From the NCBI RefSeq assembly GCF_910596095.1, contig NC_056538.1, positions 20,880,501-20,944,500 on the forward strand: a stretch of DNA of 64,000 bases, written 5' to 3'. The position numbers were made by a program, and so were the translations under genes. Origin of the DNA: Thunnus maccoyii. Taxonomy: Eukaryota; Chordata; Actinopteri; Scombriformes; Scombridae. Each line of letters starts with the position of its first letter. Position 1 is the stretch's first letter. The notes under the pieces are model-generated. The model saw nothing but the letters and a program-made list of their open reading frames with translations. It was not told where the DNA came from and made no database searches. Positions 48,508 through 59,800 of the stretch are shown here, one piece after another.

Positions 48508-51381
48508 ATGGACAACCTGGAGGAGGACCTGACGTGCTCGGTGTGCTACTCTCTCTTCGCTGACCCGCGAGTCCTGCCGTGCTCGCACACCTTCTGTAAG
48601 AGCTGCCTGGACAACTTGCTCCAGGTGTCGACCAACTACTCCATCTGGCGTCCACTGCGCCTGCCGCTGAAATGCCCCAACTGTCGCAGCGTGGTGGAGC
48701 TGCCCCCGACGGGCGTAGACGCTCTGCCCACCAATGTATCTCTGCGGGCCATCATCGAGAAAGTAGGAAGGAGCCACTTACGTTCAGCTGAAACATGAAC
48801 TTTTATTAACCTGAAATCTTCTTATAGGCCGTTACTTTCTCGGCTGCCTCACTCATCTGTCTTGCATGTCCGTTTGCTCCTCTGCTGTCTCAGTACCAGA
48901 GTGACAGCGAGCCGCGACCCCCCACTTGTGAGGAGCATCACAGGCAGCCTCTGAACATGTACTGCATCCAGGATCGGCAGCTGATATGCGGGTTGTGTCT
49001 GACTATCGGGCAGCACCAGGGCCACCCCATAGATGACCTGCAGGCGGCTTTCATCAGAGAAAAACAGACCCCGTCGCTCCTGCTGGCCAGACTGTCTGAG
49101 CAGAGATGGGCACAGGTGGGGAGTCCTCACGTATACATGGCTAGTGTTTGATTTGGGGCAAAGTTAATGTTTAACTAAATATATTAATATAAATGCATGT
49201 TCCAGTGAAAAAAAAAAACACTATTACTCTCTCCGTCTGTTAGGTGTGTGAGCTGGGGGAGCAGCTGGAACAGGAGAAAGCTCGCTGTGAGGGCCTGGTG
49301 AGGCAGGACCGACAGGAAGTCAATCAGTTTTTTCAGACGTTGGAGGCGGCGCTAACCAGGAAGAGACAAGCTTACCTGGAGGCTCTGGATAAAGCTGGTG
49401 CAGAGGTGTCGCGGGCCTATGACCCACTCATCCACAGGGTGAAGGAGCTACAGGTGTGATTTCAAGGCTAATGGCTGATTTACAGCAAATCAAGATGGAG
49501 TGTCACACATTTAGTCCCAGCTTTGTAGTACACATAAAGTAGTGCTGGGCAATATGGACAAATCAAATATCTATATATATATACCTTGATATCAATACTA
49601 CATGAGATTTTTTGATAAAACAACATCGGTAATGTGGATATAATGACTAAATGGGTAAAAGCAAATAACAGAACAGCAAGAACATTACATCATTTTACTG
49701 TAATGCAGCCTACAGAAAAGACAACACGTGTGCCACATCACAATATTACCATATCCAAAATCTAAGATAATACATAGTCTCATATCATGATATCTATATA
49801 ATATCAATATATTGCCCAGCCCTGACATAAACAGTATTTAGCAAGGACGGGTGATTACAGTGAATTACACATTTTAGGAATCATTCATTACATTTCACTG
49901 TCAGACGAGCTCCTGATGAGTTTAAAACAATCTCAGCTGTTTTTCGTCTAAAATGAAAGAACTGTCAGTGAGCGATGTGCACATTTACGCTGCATTCATT
50001 TCATATGGGAAAGATTTCCACGTTTTGACTTGTCAGCGTTCACATCACAGGACGATCAAAGAAGCTGGCTGTGTAAGGGTTAAAAATATTTTGTATTGAT
50101 ATAAAACTATATCGATTAAATTTGGGTTTATTTGGTTGGATGTTTGAGCTTCACTGTGCAGAATGATGTATGTGCAGAGTTTCACATTTTTTTTGCTGAG
50201 TTTAGTGAGTATATCTAATTTATAAAAGTGTGATGTGGAAACAGGAAGCCTGCAGTGCACAAACACTGAAAAGGAGACATCTTTTATACAGCAGTTCAAC
50301 TTTTGAAATGAAGAATATTAGAATATTCATAGAATCTGGATTTTTCAATGAGGGAGCAGGAAGAGATGTGGATGTGTTAACGGAAGATTATTGAACTTTT
50401 TTGAGGAAAAACCATATCAGACTATTTATTACTCCGAGCAGAGGATTTTTTTTATGTCTTAAAACATGACTGGAGGGGATCTTTAAGCTTCAGATGGGAC
50501 ATATTTGAGCTGAAAAATCTGAGTTTCCCAGTTATAACTCTCATGTTGACATTAATGCTATTAACAAGTCAGAAACTGGTAATTACGGCATCTCCCATAT
50601 GACCTGAATGCTGCATTAATATTTATTTATGATCTTGAAAACTGGTCTGGCACATTAAAAATGTGTTTCTGTGTTTTCATCCGAAGATAATCATGATTGG
50701 CTTGTATGTTGTTTACATGGCTGCAACCAATAATTAACTGTCATTGTCGAGCGCTGATAACAGTGAACTTTCCTCCAGGAAGAGCAGTTGGACCTGGTGT
50801 CTTTGGGTTCGTCAGTAGAGGAGGAGGACTCGCCGCTGGTCTTCCTGGAGAAAGTGCATCTGTTCAGAGAGCGGGTGGAGGAGTTCATCAAAGCGCCTCT
50901 GCCCTCTGTGGTAAACCTCTCCGTCACTCCGCGAGCAGCAGAGTACCTTCAGCAACACTGGCCCGCCGTGACCGTCGGGAGCCTGGAGGAAGCACCTGTT
51001 CCCAGGGTGTGCTGCTGTGCCAGATGTGGCGGTGCGGAGGCTGAAACCGAAAGGGGTCAGTCTGACAGCCGGGTCCAGGACCAGCGGTTTGAGCTTCAGC
51101 CCACGTCGTCTGTGGTGCTGCTTGGTCTTCTGCTGCTGCTGGCGGCGCTGTGGGTCAACCCGGTCGGAGGGGCGTCGCTCGGATTCTCGCTGCTCTCTCG
51201 GTTCAGTCAGCTGGTTCACGGCCTGAGCAGCGAACTCATCTCGTCTGCGTGGGACTCTGCGGGGTCGGCTTACACGGTGATGGAGGCAGCTATAGAGAGA
51301 TGGAGCTGTCAGCTTTCCTCTGCGGGAGAAAAAGCCTTCCAGCAGCTTACTGCCTTATTCAAAACTCTGACATCCTATTGA
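48508..51381 (+). CDS. trim59: TRIM59, membrane-anchored RING/B-box E3 ubiquitin ligase
   Basis: Four coding exons, 48508-48762, 48894-49115, 49244-49453 and 50779-51381, join in phase 0 to give 429 residues (human about 403). A C3HC4 RING finger occupies residues 10-59 (C10, C13, C25, H27, C30, C33, C56, C59). A type-2 B-box starts near residue 97 (CEEHHRQPLNMYC, then CGLCLTIGQHQGH). A coiled coil covers roughly 155-270. A Leu-rich transmembrane segment, VVLLGLLLLLAALW, lies at about 341-354. There is no PRY/SPRY domain, as expected for TRIM59, which sits in the ER membrane and has been linked to restraint of innate immune signalling and to cell proliferation. The start is the first ATG after a splice acceptor at 48471 and opens the RING directly. 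An odd feature is a CCCARC cysteine cluster (307-312) just before the membrane segment. TRIM13 is the nearest alternative; the KPNA4/SMC4 neighbourhood favours TRIM59. Confidence 0.95.
49540..49824. mobile_element. hAT-type MITE with 8-bp target duplication
   Basis: The ends TAGTGCTGGGCAATAT and the complement of the right end (CAGGGCTGGGCAATAT) pair well. Flanks ACATAAAG (49532-49539) and ACATAAAC (49825-49832) agree at seven of eight bases, the target-site length expected for hAT elements. It has AT-rich interior without a frame and lies in TRIM59 intron 3. Confidence 0.85.
49825..50778 (+). other. TRIM59 intron 3, remaining part
   Basis: AT-rich non-coding sequence between the MITE and the last coding exon. 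50290-50400 resembles 47520-47640, suggesting an unnamed interspersed repeat. Nothing else is recognised. Confidence 0.5.
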
Positions 51382-52323
51382 AAGAGACCAAACTGGAACC
51401 CTCGATGTTTATTTAGAAGCTGAGAAAGTCTCACTTCCCTCTTTCCTGTTTTGTATAAAAGGAAAAAAATCCACCCTGATACACTTTTTAAACAGAATTT
51501 GCATTCCTGAGTCTATTTTGATGTTTTTTTTAGTTTGATAGAGGAAACATTCAACCAAAAATCATGAACATTTGATGCAAGTGTGAGGGTGGAATTTTCC
51601 CTTTTTATCCTCTTCAGGCCTGGTGAAAACACGGAAGTGAGAACTGCACATAAAACGTTTGAGCACATTTTCAGTAGCCAATATAATCGTCGCACATATC
51701 AAATTGTGTTATTGTTGAGCATTACTGTCCTTTATCTGGGTGTATTACTCCAGGTTACAGTCATACCGCCTTACTAACATCAGCTTTTATCATGTAAAAC
51801 ACTACATGCACTGTGTGAAACTCCTACTTTTCCCATCATGCAATGAGACATTTCAGCTACTTTCCTGCTGTGTCATGAAGCTCAGGACATCAGTACAGCT
51901 GCACGTGTATCTCCTTACACAAGACTGTTTACAGTGAAATTTAGAGCACGGTGAATGGATGCAGACGCGCACTGGAGCTGTCCCGAAGCCTCCACAGATC
52001 ATGTTGCATTGATTCACGGCTCCGAGTGGCTCCTTTACTGTGCCTTTAAACCACTACGCCTTTACCTCGCCCCACTTAAAAGCTTTATCGTAGTGGACTG
52101 GTAATTCCACCAGGGCCAATATGTCTTGCTGAGAGCAGTGCTCTTTTTACTAAACAGCGCACTGATATATAGTCTGTTTTTAAAATTATTATTGCCTTTG
52201 GAAAAGCTCTTCTTGAGACTGTTTTGCATCCCACAAATGTTACCTACATTTCGCTCATGCAAACTTAAGTAGGGCTGATTGTACTGTATCTGTCATATCA
52301 GTGTACGCCAAGCTGCATTCCTA

Positions 52324-52329
52324 AATAAA
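52324..52329 (+). promoter_or_regulatory. Probable TRIM59 polyadenylation signal
   Basis: AATAAA in CTAAATAAATAATC, about 940 bases after the TRIM59 stop, with TTGGTTTCTGTG downstream. Another AATAAA at about 52461 is possible. Confidence 0.45.
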
Positions 52330-52786
52330 TAATCTTATTTCAAGCGTCAGACTGAACAAATCTCAGCATTGGTTTCTGTGTAATTTTTTAACAAATGCTC
52401 TATTTCTCAGACCTGTTTTAGTGGCTGTTTTGACCATTCCTGCATATTATAGACGTCATAATAAATTTGGTCAAACGCATCCTATTTGTAGTGTCCTGTT
52501 TAAATGTTCAAAAGCGCTTTCTCAGTGCTGGTGAGAAAGTCAGTTAGTGTTGCAGTGAGTTCAATTAATGGATGCCTGCTACAGTTGTCTGTTTAGTGTG
52601 AAATTGAAATATCCAAGCTGTCACATGACCTCAGAGCAGGACATTAGTGTGTAAATAGAGGCCCGGTCATGGCTACAGTTGTGTTATGTTATATATATTT
52701 AAATATATTAGTTGACCATTTTTGCATCATCTCAGTAATTCACTTACTGGGTTTCATCACTGAGACTTAAAGGACAGATTCAACTT

Positions 52787-53371
52787 TTCAAGTCTGTCTT
52801 AAAACAAATCAGGTGCCCAAATGAACACTGACAGGTTTTTCTTGTTGTAATCATTCCTCCTGTTCATACTGACCATTAATAGATTCCTTCATAATGCACT
52901 TAAAATGTAAGGGACAGAGGACAAAATAGACAAAGCCTCCTTCTGTGGAAAAGTATATTTGAAGCTAAAATGAGGCTTTGGCTATACAAAGTATCCAAAT
53001 CAAGTCAATATCTTTCAGTTAGTCTTTTCAGTGCCAAATTCCCTCTTTTTGTTACGATCCTTCCTCTGCAGCTGAACAGGAAAACGCTGTCCGGCGAGAC
53101 ACAAAGAGGGACAAGTTTACTAAAAAAGGCTGTAACTGTGGAACAGATCCGCTTTGTTTGAGTAACAGACTGGTAAAACCTCATATTGGCTTCAGATGAA
53201 ATTTTAAAATTATTTTTTTCCGTCAAAACAAGGACTGTGGATTTTGTCCCCACTCACTCACATCTTCTAATCGTCAGTATGAACAGGTGGAATGATTACA
53301 GCGAGCAAAACCTATTTCATTGTTCATGTGGGCATCTGACTGTTGTAACACAGACTTAAAAAATTGTGAAC
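52787..53371. mobile_element. 590-bp inverted-repeat DNA element, copy 2
   Basis: The left end CAACTTTTCAAGTCTGTCTT pairs with the right end region CAGACTTAAAAAATTGTGAA, and subterminal AATCATTCCTCCTGTTCATA pairs with TATGAACAGGTGGAATGATT. It aligns with copy 1 in KPNA4 intron 1 and lies between the 3' ends of TRIM59 and SMC4. No coding frame. Confidence 0.8.
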
Positions 53372-53572
53372 TTATGATTTTTAGGAATAAGACTAAAAAT
53401 ATCTTTTGGGACATCAGTGACTCAGTAGGAATCAGGTAAGTTTTGTTTGGAATTTAACCTAAAATGTTGACAGATCTCAGTTACTACTAAGCAAAAATAC
53501 AAACATAGATGTTATGTTTATGTACATCATGTGAGTGGAAATGTGAAAATTTAGGAAAAGATGAAACAAACG

Positions 53573-53578
53573 TTTATT
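53573..53578 (-). promoter_or_regulatory. Probable SMC4 polyadenylation signal
   Basis: TTTATT on the + strand reads AATAAA on the minus strand, about 246 bases past the SMC4 stop codon. It is the nearest canonical signal. Confidence 0.5.
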
Positions 53579-53708
53579 GATTGAAACGATAACAAAGAAT
53601 AGCAGCATTTCATCATAAAGAATAAGATAAAAAGATAAATATTTACATTGTGTGACGAGAAGTAAAACAGCAAAGACAGACATCTGAGTTTAACAGACAC
53701 TCGACATT

Positions 53709-53783
53709 TAAAGGCGCAGTGTGTAGGATTTAGTGACATCTAGTGGTGAGGTTGCAGATCGCAACAAACTGAATACTCCCCCG
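53709..53783. mobile_element. Fragment of the 26164-26528 MITE family in the SMC4 3'UTR
   Basis: AAGGCGCAGTGTGTAGGATT followed by TAGTGACATCTAGTGGTGAG and GTTGCAGATCGCAAC matches the first ~75 bases of the complete element at 26164. The right half is missing. It begins about 40 bases past the SMC4 stop on the transcribed strand. Confidence 0.85.
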
Positions 53784-53823
53784 CAAGATGCCACTAAAAT
53801 ATACAGACTGCAAATTTAAAAGT

Positions 53824-56800
53824 TTAAGCTGTGACAGCGTCGTGCTCTTTGAATACAATGGTCTTGGGGTTGATTCCCACACTCTTAGTGGTGTTGTGAG
53901 TTTTGTAGATGCCGATGAGACGATCGGCAATCTCAAACATGTTGTTCCTCAGGGAGATGATGATGAACTGAGCATTCTTGGTTTGCTCCTGCAATGAGAT
54001 GGGACAGAATCAAAATATTAATTAATCTGATTAGATTTTATTCTTAGTTGAATATTTAATTATATGTTATGTTGAATGAAGTGAACAATTATCCAGAAGC
54101 TTATAAAATAATGAGCACTGTGAGTGGCAACAGTTAAAGGCTTAGTACTTGTTTTGCTCCAGCTCCCAAAAACAGGTGATTTTTCTGAACTCCTCCATTA
54201 TTCCAGTGTTACACAACAGAAACACTGAGATCACATGAGTCAGTGATTACGACAGTGATTAGCTGGCTGCACAGTGTTTAAAATTAACTGACTAATGCAA
54301 TTTAATGTTTCAATTACTTTGGTTGGATCACTGTTTCTTCCAACAGCATCTCTTGGATTCAGCACTTTACAACAAGCTTTTCGTGGTTTGTTACACCACT
54401 CCACAGCCCAAAATCTAATCTGGAGTTATAAGAAAGCGATAAGCCTCATGAACCCTTTTGTTTTTTATGTAATACACAGGTTCATACTCACATAAATGTA
54501 ACAGGCCACAATGGAGACATTCTTGAAATCAAGAGCAGCATCAATCTCGTCCATGAAGTAGAGTGGTGTGGGCTTATAGTGGTGCAGAGCGAACACCAGC
54601 GCCAACGAGCTGAGGGTCTTCTCTCCTCCTGAGAGGTTAAAGATCTTCTTCCAGCTCTTCTTCGGAGGACGCACACTAAGGAGAGTGAGGAACGGAAATT
54701 TATGCTCAAACATAAGGATAGGATTAATGTCTAGAACTCAATGTGCCAGCTGCATTTTGTTCTGAAGACACTTGTTCATTTTCCTCGTCTCTTACCTGAA
54801 CATGATGCCCTCAGAGAAGGGGTCTAAACTGTCCACGAGCTCCAGCTCTGCGTCGCCCCCGAGTGTAAGCATCTGGTAGTTTTCCTTCAGCTTGTTTGTG
54901 ATCATGTTGAATCCGGTCATGAATTCGTTGAGGCGCTGTTTGCGCAGGTCCTCATAGCCACGTTTGAAGTTGTCCCTCTCTGTGGTGATCTCGTCCAGCT
55001 GAGCCACACGCTGCAGGTACAGTTCCTCCTGAAGACACAATGAGCCGTGATGATGAAACCTTTGATCCAGTACTTTTTGTGTCAGACAAATTCTAAATAG
55101 AGGTTCCTCTTATTTTGCTCTCACTTCCTACTTGTTTAGTTCAGAGCAATAAACTAGATAATGCATATTTGTGCGTACCTTCTTCTTGTACTCTGCAATG
55201 GCGCCAAGGTTGGGCTTCATCTGAGCACTCTTGGTCTCTAATGTGACCATCTTGTTGATAATAACATTTGGATCTGAGATTTCTTCCAGTTCAGCAGGAG
55301 TATAAACAGGAAGTTCCTCTGCTGGCTTATCCTCAATGGTATGAAGGGACAGCTTAGTGGCCTGAAGAACATTTCAACACAATAGTCATAAATATAAATC
55401 ATGTACCCACACAAGTGCCGAAGAGAGGAAACAAAACAAAACAAATATCCCCTACCCCACCCTCCAAAATCTCCCTCAGTTAGAAATATAGATCTTCTCA
55501 AAGGGAACATCTCAAATCAAAGTTAATAAATGCTTCAGAGATGAAGGATAGGACACTTTTAAAAAACAATTTAAGGAAGTTATGTAATGTGCTTGAACAA
55601 ACACACGCACACACACACCTCTTTCTGCCAGTTTTTGATCTTGCTGTTGTGTTCAGTGATGGTGGTCTCTATCTGCTCAATACGGAGCCGTACGCTGAGG
55701 GACTCCTCCTGCAGTGCATGCTCCTGCTGCTGCAGGACCTTTATCTCCTTCAGCACCCCCTGGTACTGCTCCTGCACCTCAGGAAGTGATGCCTGGAGGA
55801 CAGAAGGAAACAGTGCTACAGTGTTACCTAAAAGTAATTTAGATACAGTAATGCCACACAGCTACAGAACGTAAAAACAAAAAGCAGAGTTCATATGTAA
55901 ATGATGAGAGACAATTCTCACATGTACAAGAATTCTATAAAAAGCACTTGCATACTTGAAACAGAAACACCTTTGAAGCACTGTGGTAAGCTGCAGACAT
56001 AATTATTGAATTTATCAGTTTATTTTGATTAAATATCATATTTCATAAACCAAAATAAAAATAAAGCTGCAAGTGGCAATATGTGGGTTCGAATCTTTTT
56101 TCAAATCAGCCAAAGTTAAAGCCGTGAGCAGCAACGATCGGGTTTCAGGTTTTACAAAGGTGAACAAACTTGAACATTTTTCATTTTTCACTGTTTTTTC
56201 TAAATATAATGAAAAAACAGTGACGGACTTCTGAAATGACCACATGTTGCAGTGAGGCCATCTTTTGTCACATCAGTGGATGTGCTGCAAGTCTAAATTG
56301 GACATCCTGGGACTTGAACCCATGACCTTTGTATCCCCAGAGAAGGTGACTTACTGACTGTGCTACTGGGGAGACATGACATTCTATATATCTTCTTACT
56401 GAATCGACTACAGGTGGCAGTAAGGCAAACTTTTGTCACATATCATAGGATGTGCTGAAAAATGTCAGCTCTGTAAGACGCACAGGTGGATTTTTTTTTT
56501 TGTTTTGTTTTGAAGTTTGGAATGTGAAACTTCTGAAAACTTACATTTGTTGTAATAAGCCAAGCCCCTTTAACCAATCATTACCAATTTTTATCGACTG
56601 AGTCATGAGCCTAGATTGCACAATCCAAATTTTGTATGAATCCATGCAGCCAATTATGAGATATAAACTTTTCGCATTTGTGGCTCCTCCTAAGGGTGAA
56701 GCACAATGCGCATCACCAGACATACTCAATGAACACTCCTCAACATATGTGTTAAGTTTTGTGTTGATTCAATAAAAAAAAATGTATGAGTTATGCCCAA

Positions 56801-59800
56801 TTTCCTGCTTAACTCCACCCTTTTGTGAAGTCTTTTTGATAGATGGTGGCCATGTTTTTGAACTCATTGTCTATCTCAGTTCCCCAAGGCAGTATGCCAA
56901 ATTTGGTGACAATTGCTCAAAAATTGTAGGTGGAGTAGCGAAAAAACAGATTTGGACAAAATTCAAAATGGCAGAAAATCTATCCAGGAGCAAATGGGCG
57001 TGGCTTATATGGATAGATTCGCCTGGACCTACAGAATCCAGGAAAAAAGAAGTTTGTTTGTGAGACTTATGGTTCAAAAGTTATAGTTCAAAACATAAAG
57101 TTCGCTGTTACAGCGCCACCATCTGGCTGACATGGGTGATTATTGGTGCCTGAGTAGTGGAGGGCCATAGGAACCTACTGTATCTGGTTGGTTTTGGACT
57201 TATGGTTGCTGAGCCGCAGAGACTTTTAGTGGAGAAAAATAATAATAGTCGGAAGAAAAACAATAGGGTTCTACCCCTTCAGGGTTTGAACCCTAATGAA
57301 AGAAGAGTGCCGACCTCAGCCTCCTGACAGGCCTTCATGATCTCCCCGGCCTCCTCTTCCAGTTTGTTCAGCTGTTCTTCGAACTGAGCCAAAGACTTCT
57401 CATTCTCCTCCTGCTCACCCTGCACACGACTCACACTCTCCTCACACTTCTTCAGGTTTCTGAACGGAGGACACACACAAATGCAAAGAAATTAGTCTCT
57501 GTGAGGGTGGTGGCATCGTAACATGTGTTTGAGTGAAAAAGAACTAGTGATACTGTCCGCTTTGACTTGCCATACAAGACTGTTAATGAGTGACTACTTT
57601 AGAGCAAACATCTTGTCTACAAGGCTACAAGGAGTTTTCCAACTTAGGAGCGTGTTTCCCCCCAGGTTGTTACAGAGTTCAGTCAGAGTTCAAACACACA
57701 GGATTTGATGTTTATAACAGTGAACAGCTAAGCCACGTGCGCAAAAGGACAGATACATTTTGTGTCAAACATGGTTATGACCATGCTATTGACTTCAAAC
57801 CTTCTCTTCCTCCTTCTCTCCGTCATCATCTGGTTAGGAATGGTGTTGATAGACCACTGACAGATGCAGCACTGTTCCTCCACTTGGGCTCAGCATGTTA
57901 AACCTAAATATCGTTGCCGCTTGCTCTCTACAAATGCCAACAATACGTCACCTGCACAGTCACTGCCCATTACTCCATAACGCTGCTAGTGATCCAAAAC
58001 TCCAGAGTACCTGGCTTTTTGGCTTTTAGACATGCTTCTCGATTAGAGAAAAAGTTCCACGTTGACTCTTTTCAAACATGACAGGATAGTTATGATAGAG
58101 CTGCAACTTTTGTTCAACAAGAAAAACTGTTTTTGTTCCGTTGCTCCTCACCATGGTGTCTGCACTGCTAGGAAGCATCAGTGAGTTGGAAAATACATCA
58201 AGGATTTATATGACATCTAGAAAGAAGAGTTTTCACACAGGAAGCTTCAGTGTCTCAGTTCATAAGTTCCACTGTGTTTGTCATCGGCAGGACAGCTCTT
58301 CCAGCAGAACAAAGCACATCAAATGCAGCTACCAGAGTCTTTTTGCTTCAACAGACAAATCAATCTTAATGTTCCAGCTACAGGTACTGATGACTAGATG
58401 GCTATTTTAGTTGCTACTGTCAGCATATTGATTAAGTAAACGAAAAAAATGCCAACAATAGGAATAAGTGGAGTTTAGTGAGTGTTCCTGTAACCTAACT
58501 CTATGTATTGTATATTTGTCAGTGAGGCACAATAATTTGTTTTAAAAATAGTTCTATGATGTTGTATACAGAATCAAGAACTAACAATAAGGAAAGTTTA
58601 ACTATACCACACTATACCAACACATTCACTCAAACTAAGCTGCTAAATATGGCTCAACATTTCTGACTGTATCGTACGTTTCATCATAGTCAAACAATAG
58701 ATGATCCTAATAACTTAAAACAAAGTATCACTGTGTCAACCAAGCAATCATTTAATTATAAAATGCAAATGTGCATATTTCCTCACCGGTCTGCGGTCTT
58801 TATGGCAACTTGAGCCTTGGTTATGGTGGAGGAGCAGTCATCGAGGTCCTTGTTGACCTTGTCGAGCTTGTCCTGCTGAGCCTTTAGCTTGTGGCTATTG
58901 ATGTCCACAATCAGGTTGTGGAGTCTTTTCACCTCATTTTCCACCTTCCCGGCTTTACTGGACGCTGCCTCGAAGTCTGGGAGTGCAAGAGAGTGAATGA
59001 ATGAATGGACAGAACAGGAAGAGAGGAGAAAGACAATAATATTAACGTTGGAATTTGATATCTGTTTTGCTTTATATTCAGGGGGATTAAACTGGACAAA
59101 CATTTTCATGAATGAAACGGTCATGTGGTATGTAGACTCATTTAGACATTAGACCTGAAACTGTAACTCAATATGAGAATTTTGTCACCATTCGATTATG
59201 TGGTGAGACATACTTAATATCGAAACTGAATTAAAGCTCAAGCTAACCTAAAGTCATGTCAATCACTCATGTAACCTTCTGTCCCAACAAGGCTCAGCCA
59301 TATGTATGGTGCTAATTCTATTATCACAACTTAGTCTTACATAAGAGTTCACATTAACCCAAAATCATAAACTACAAGAGTCCTCTTTACAGTTTACAGG
59401 AGGATCCTACCTTTCTTAAAGGCCTCCAGGCTCTTTTCCATCTGTTTCTGTTTGGCCTTGTCTGGCGCAGCAGCCAGCACGTTGGCCTCGAGTTCCTTGA
59501 TCTGGATCTTCAAGTGAGTCTCCTGGTCAGCTAGACTCTGAAGGACAGAAAGAGGGAAAACAATCAATTGTTAAGAACACTAAGTTATGAGTCAATACTG
59601 TCACATGTTACTGTTAGTTATGAATAGTAGAGGTTATTATTTAGATCACAAATACATCCAAATGGATGAAAGAAACACAGTGAATGAAAAGGAAGAGGTG
59701 GATGTGCTGTACAGTCATGCTGTTGGTGTATTTTTCCAAGGTGTTCTTCATGTCTCGGAGCTGTGGCCGGAAGCGCTGTATGTTCTCCTCTAGCTGCAGC

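Larger units (their letters stand above)
51382..53823. other. TRIM59/SMC4 convergent 3' region
   Basis: Holds the TRIM59 3'UTR (AATAAA at 52324-52329), then a 590-bp transposon copy (52787-53371), then the SMC4 3'UTR on the other strand (signal at 53573-53578). No coding gene is seen. The two genes end tail to tail. Confidence 0.6.

Noticed and set aside
50812-51219. 135-codon minus-strand frame
   Set aside because: It is the shadow of the GC-rich last coding exon of TRIM59.
57590-58410. Open frames of 103 and 89 codons in an SMC4 intron
   Set aside because: No recognisable motif, no splice context, and near the length expected by chance in this window.
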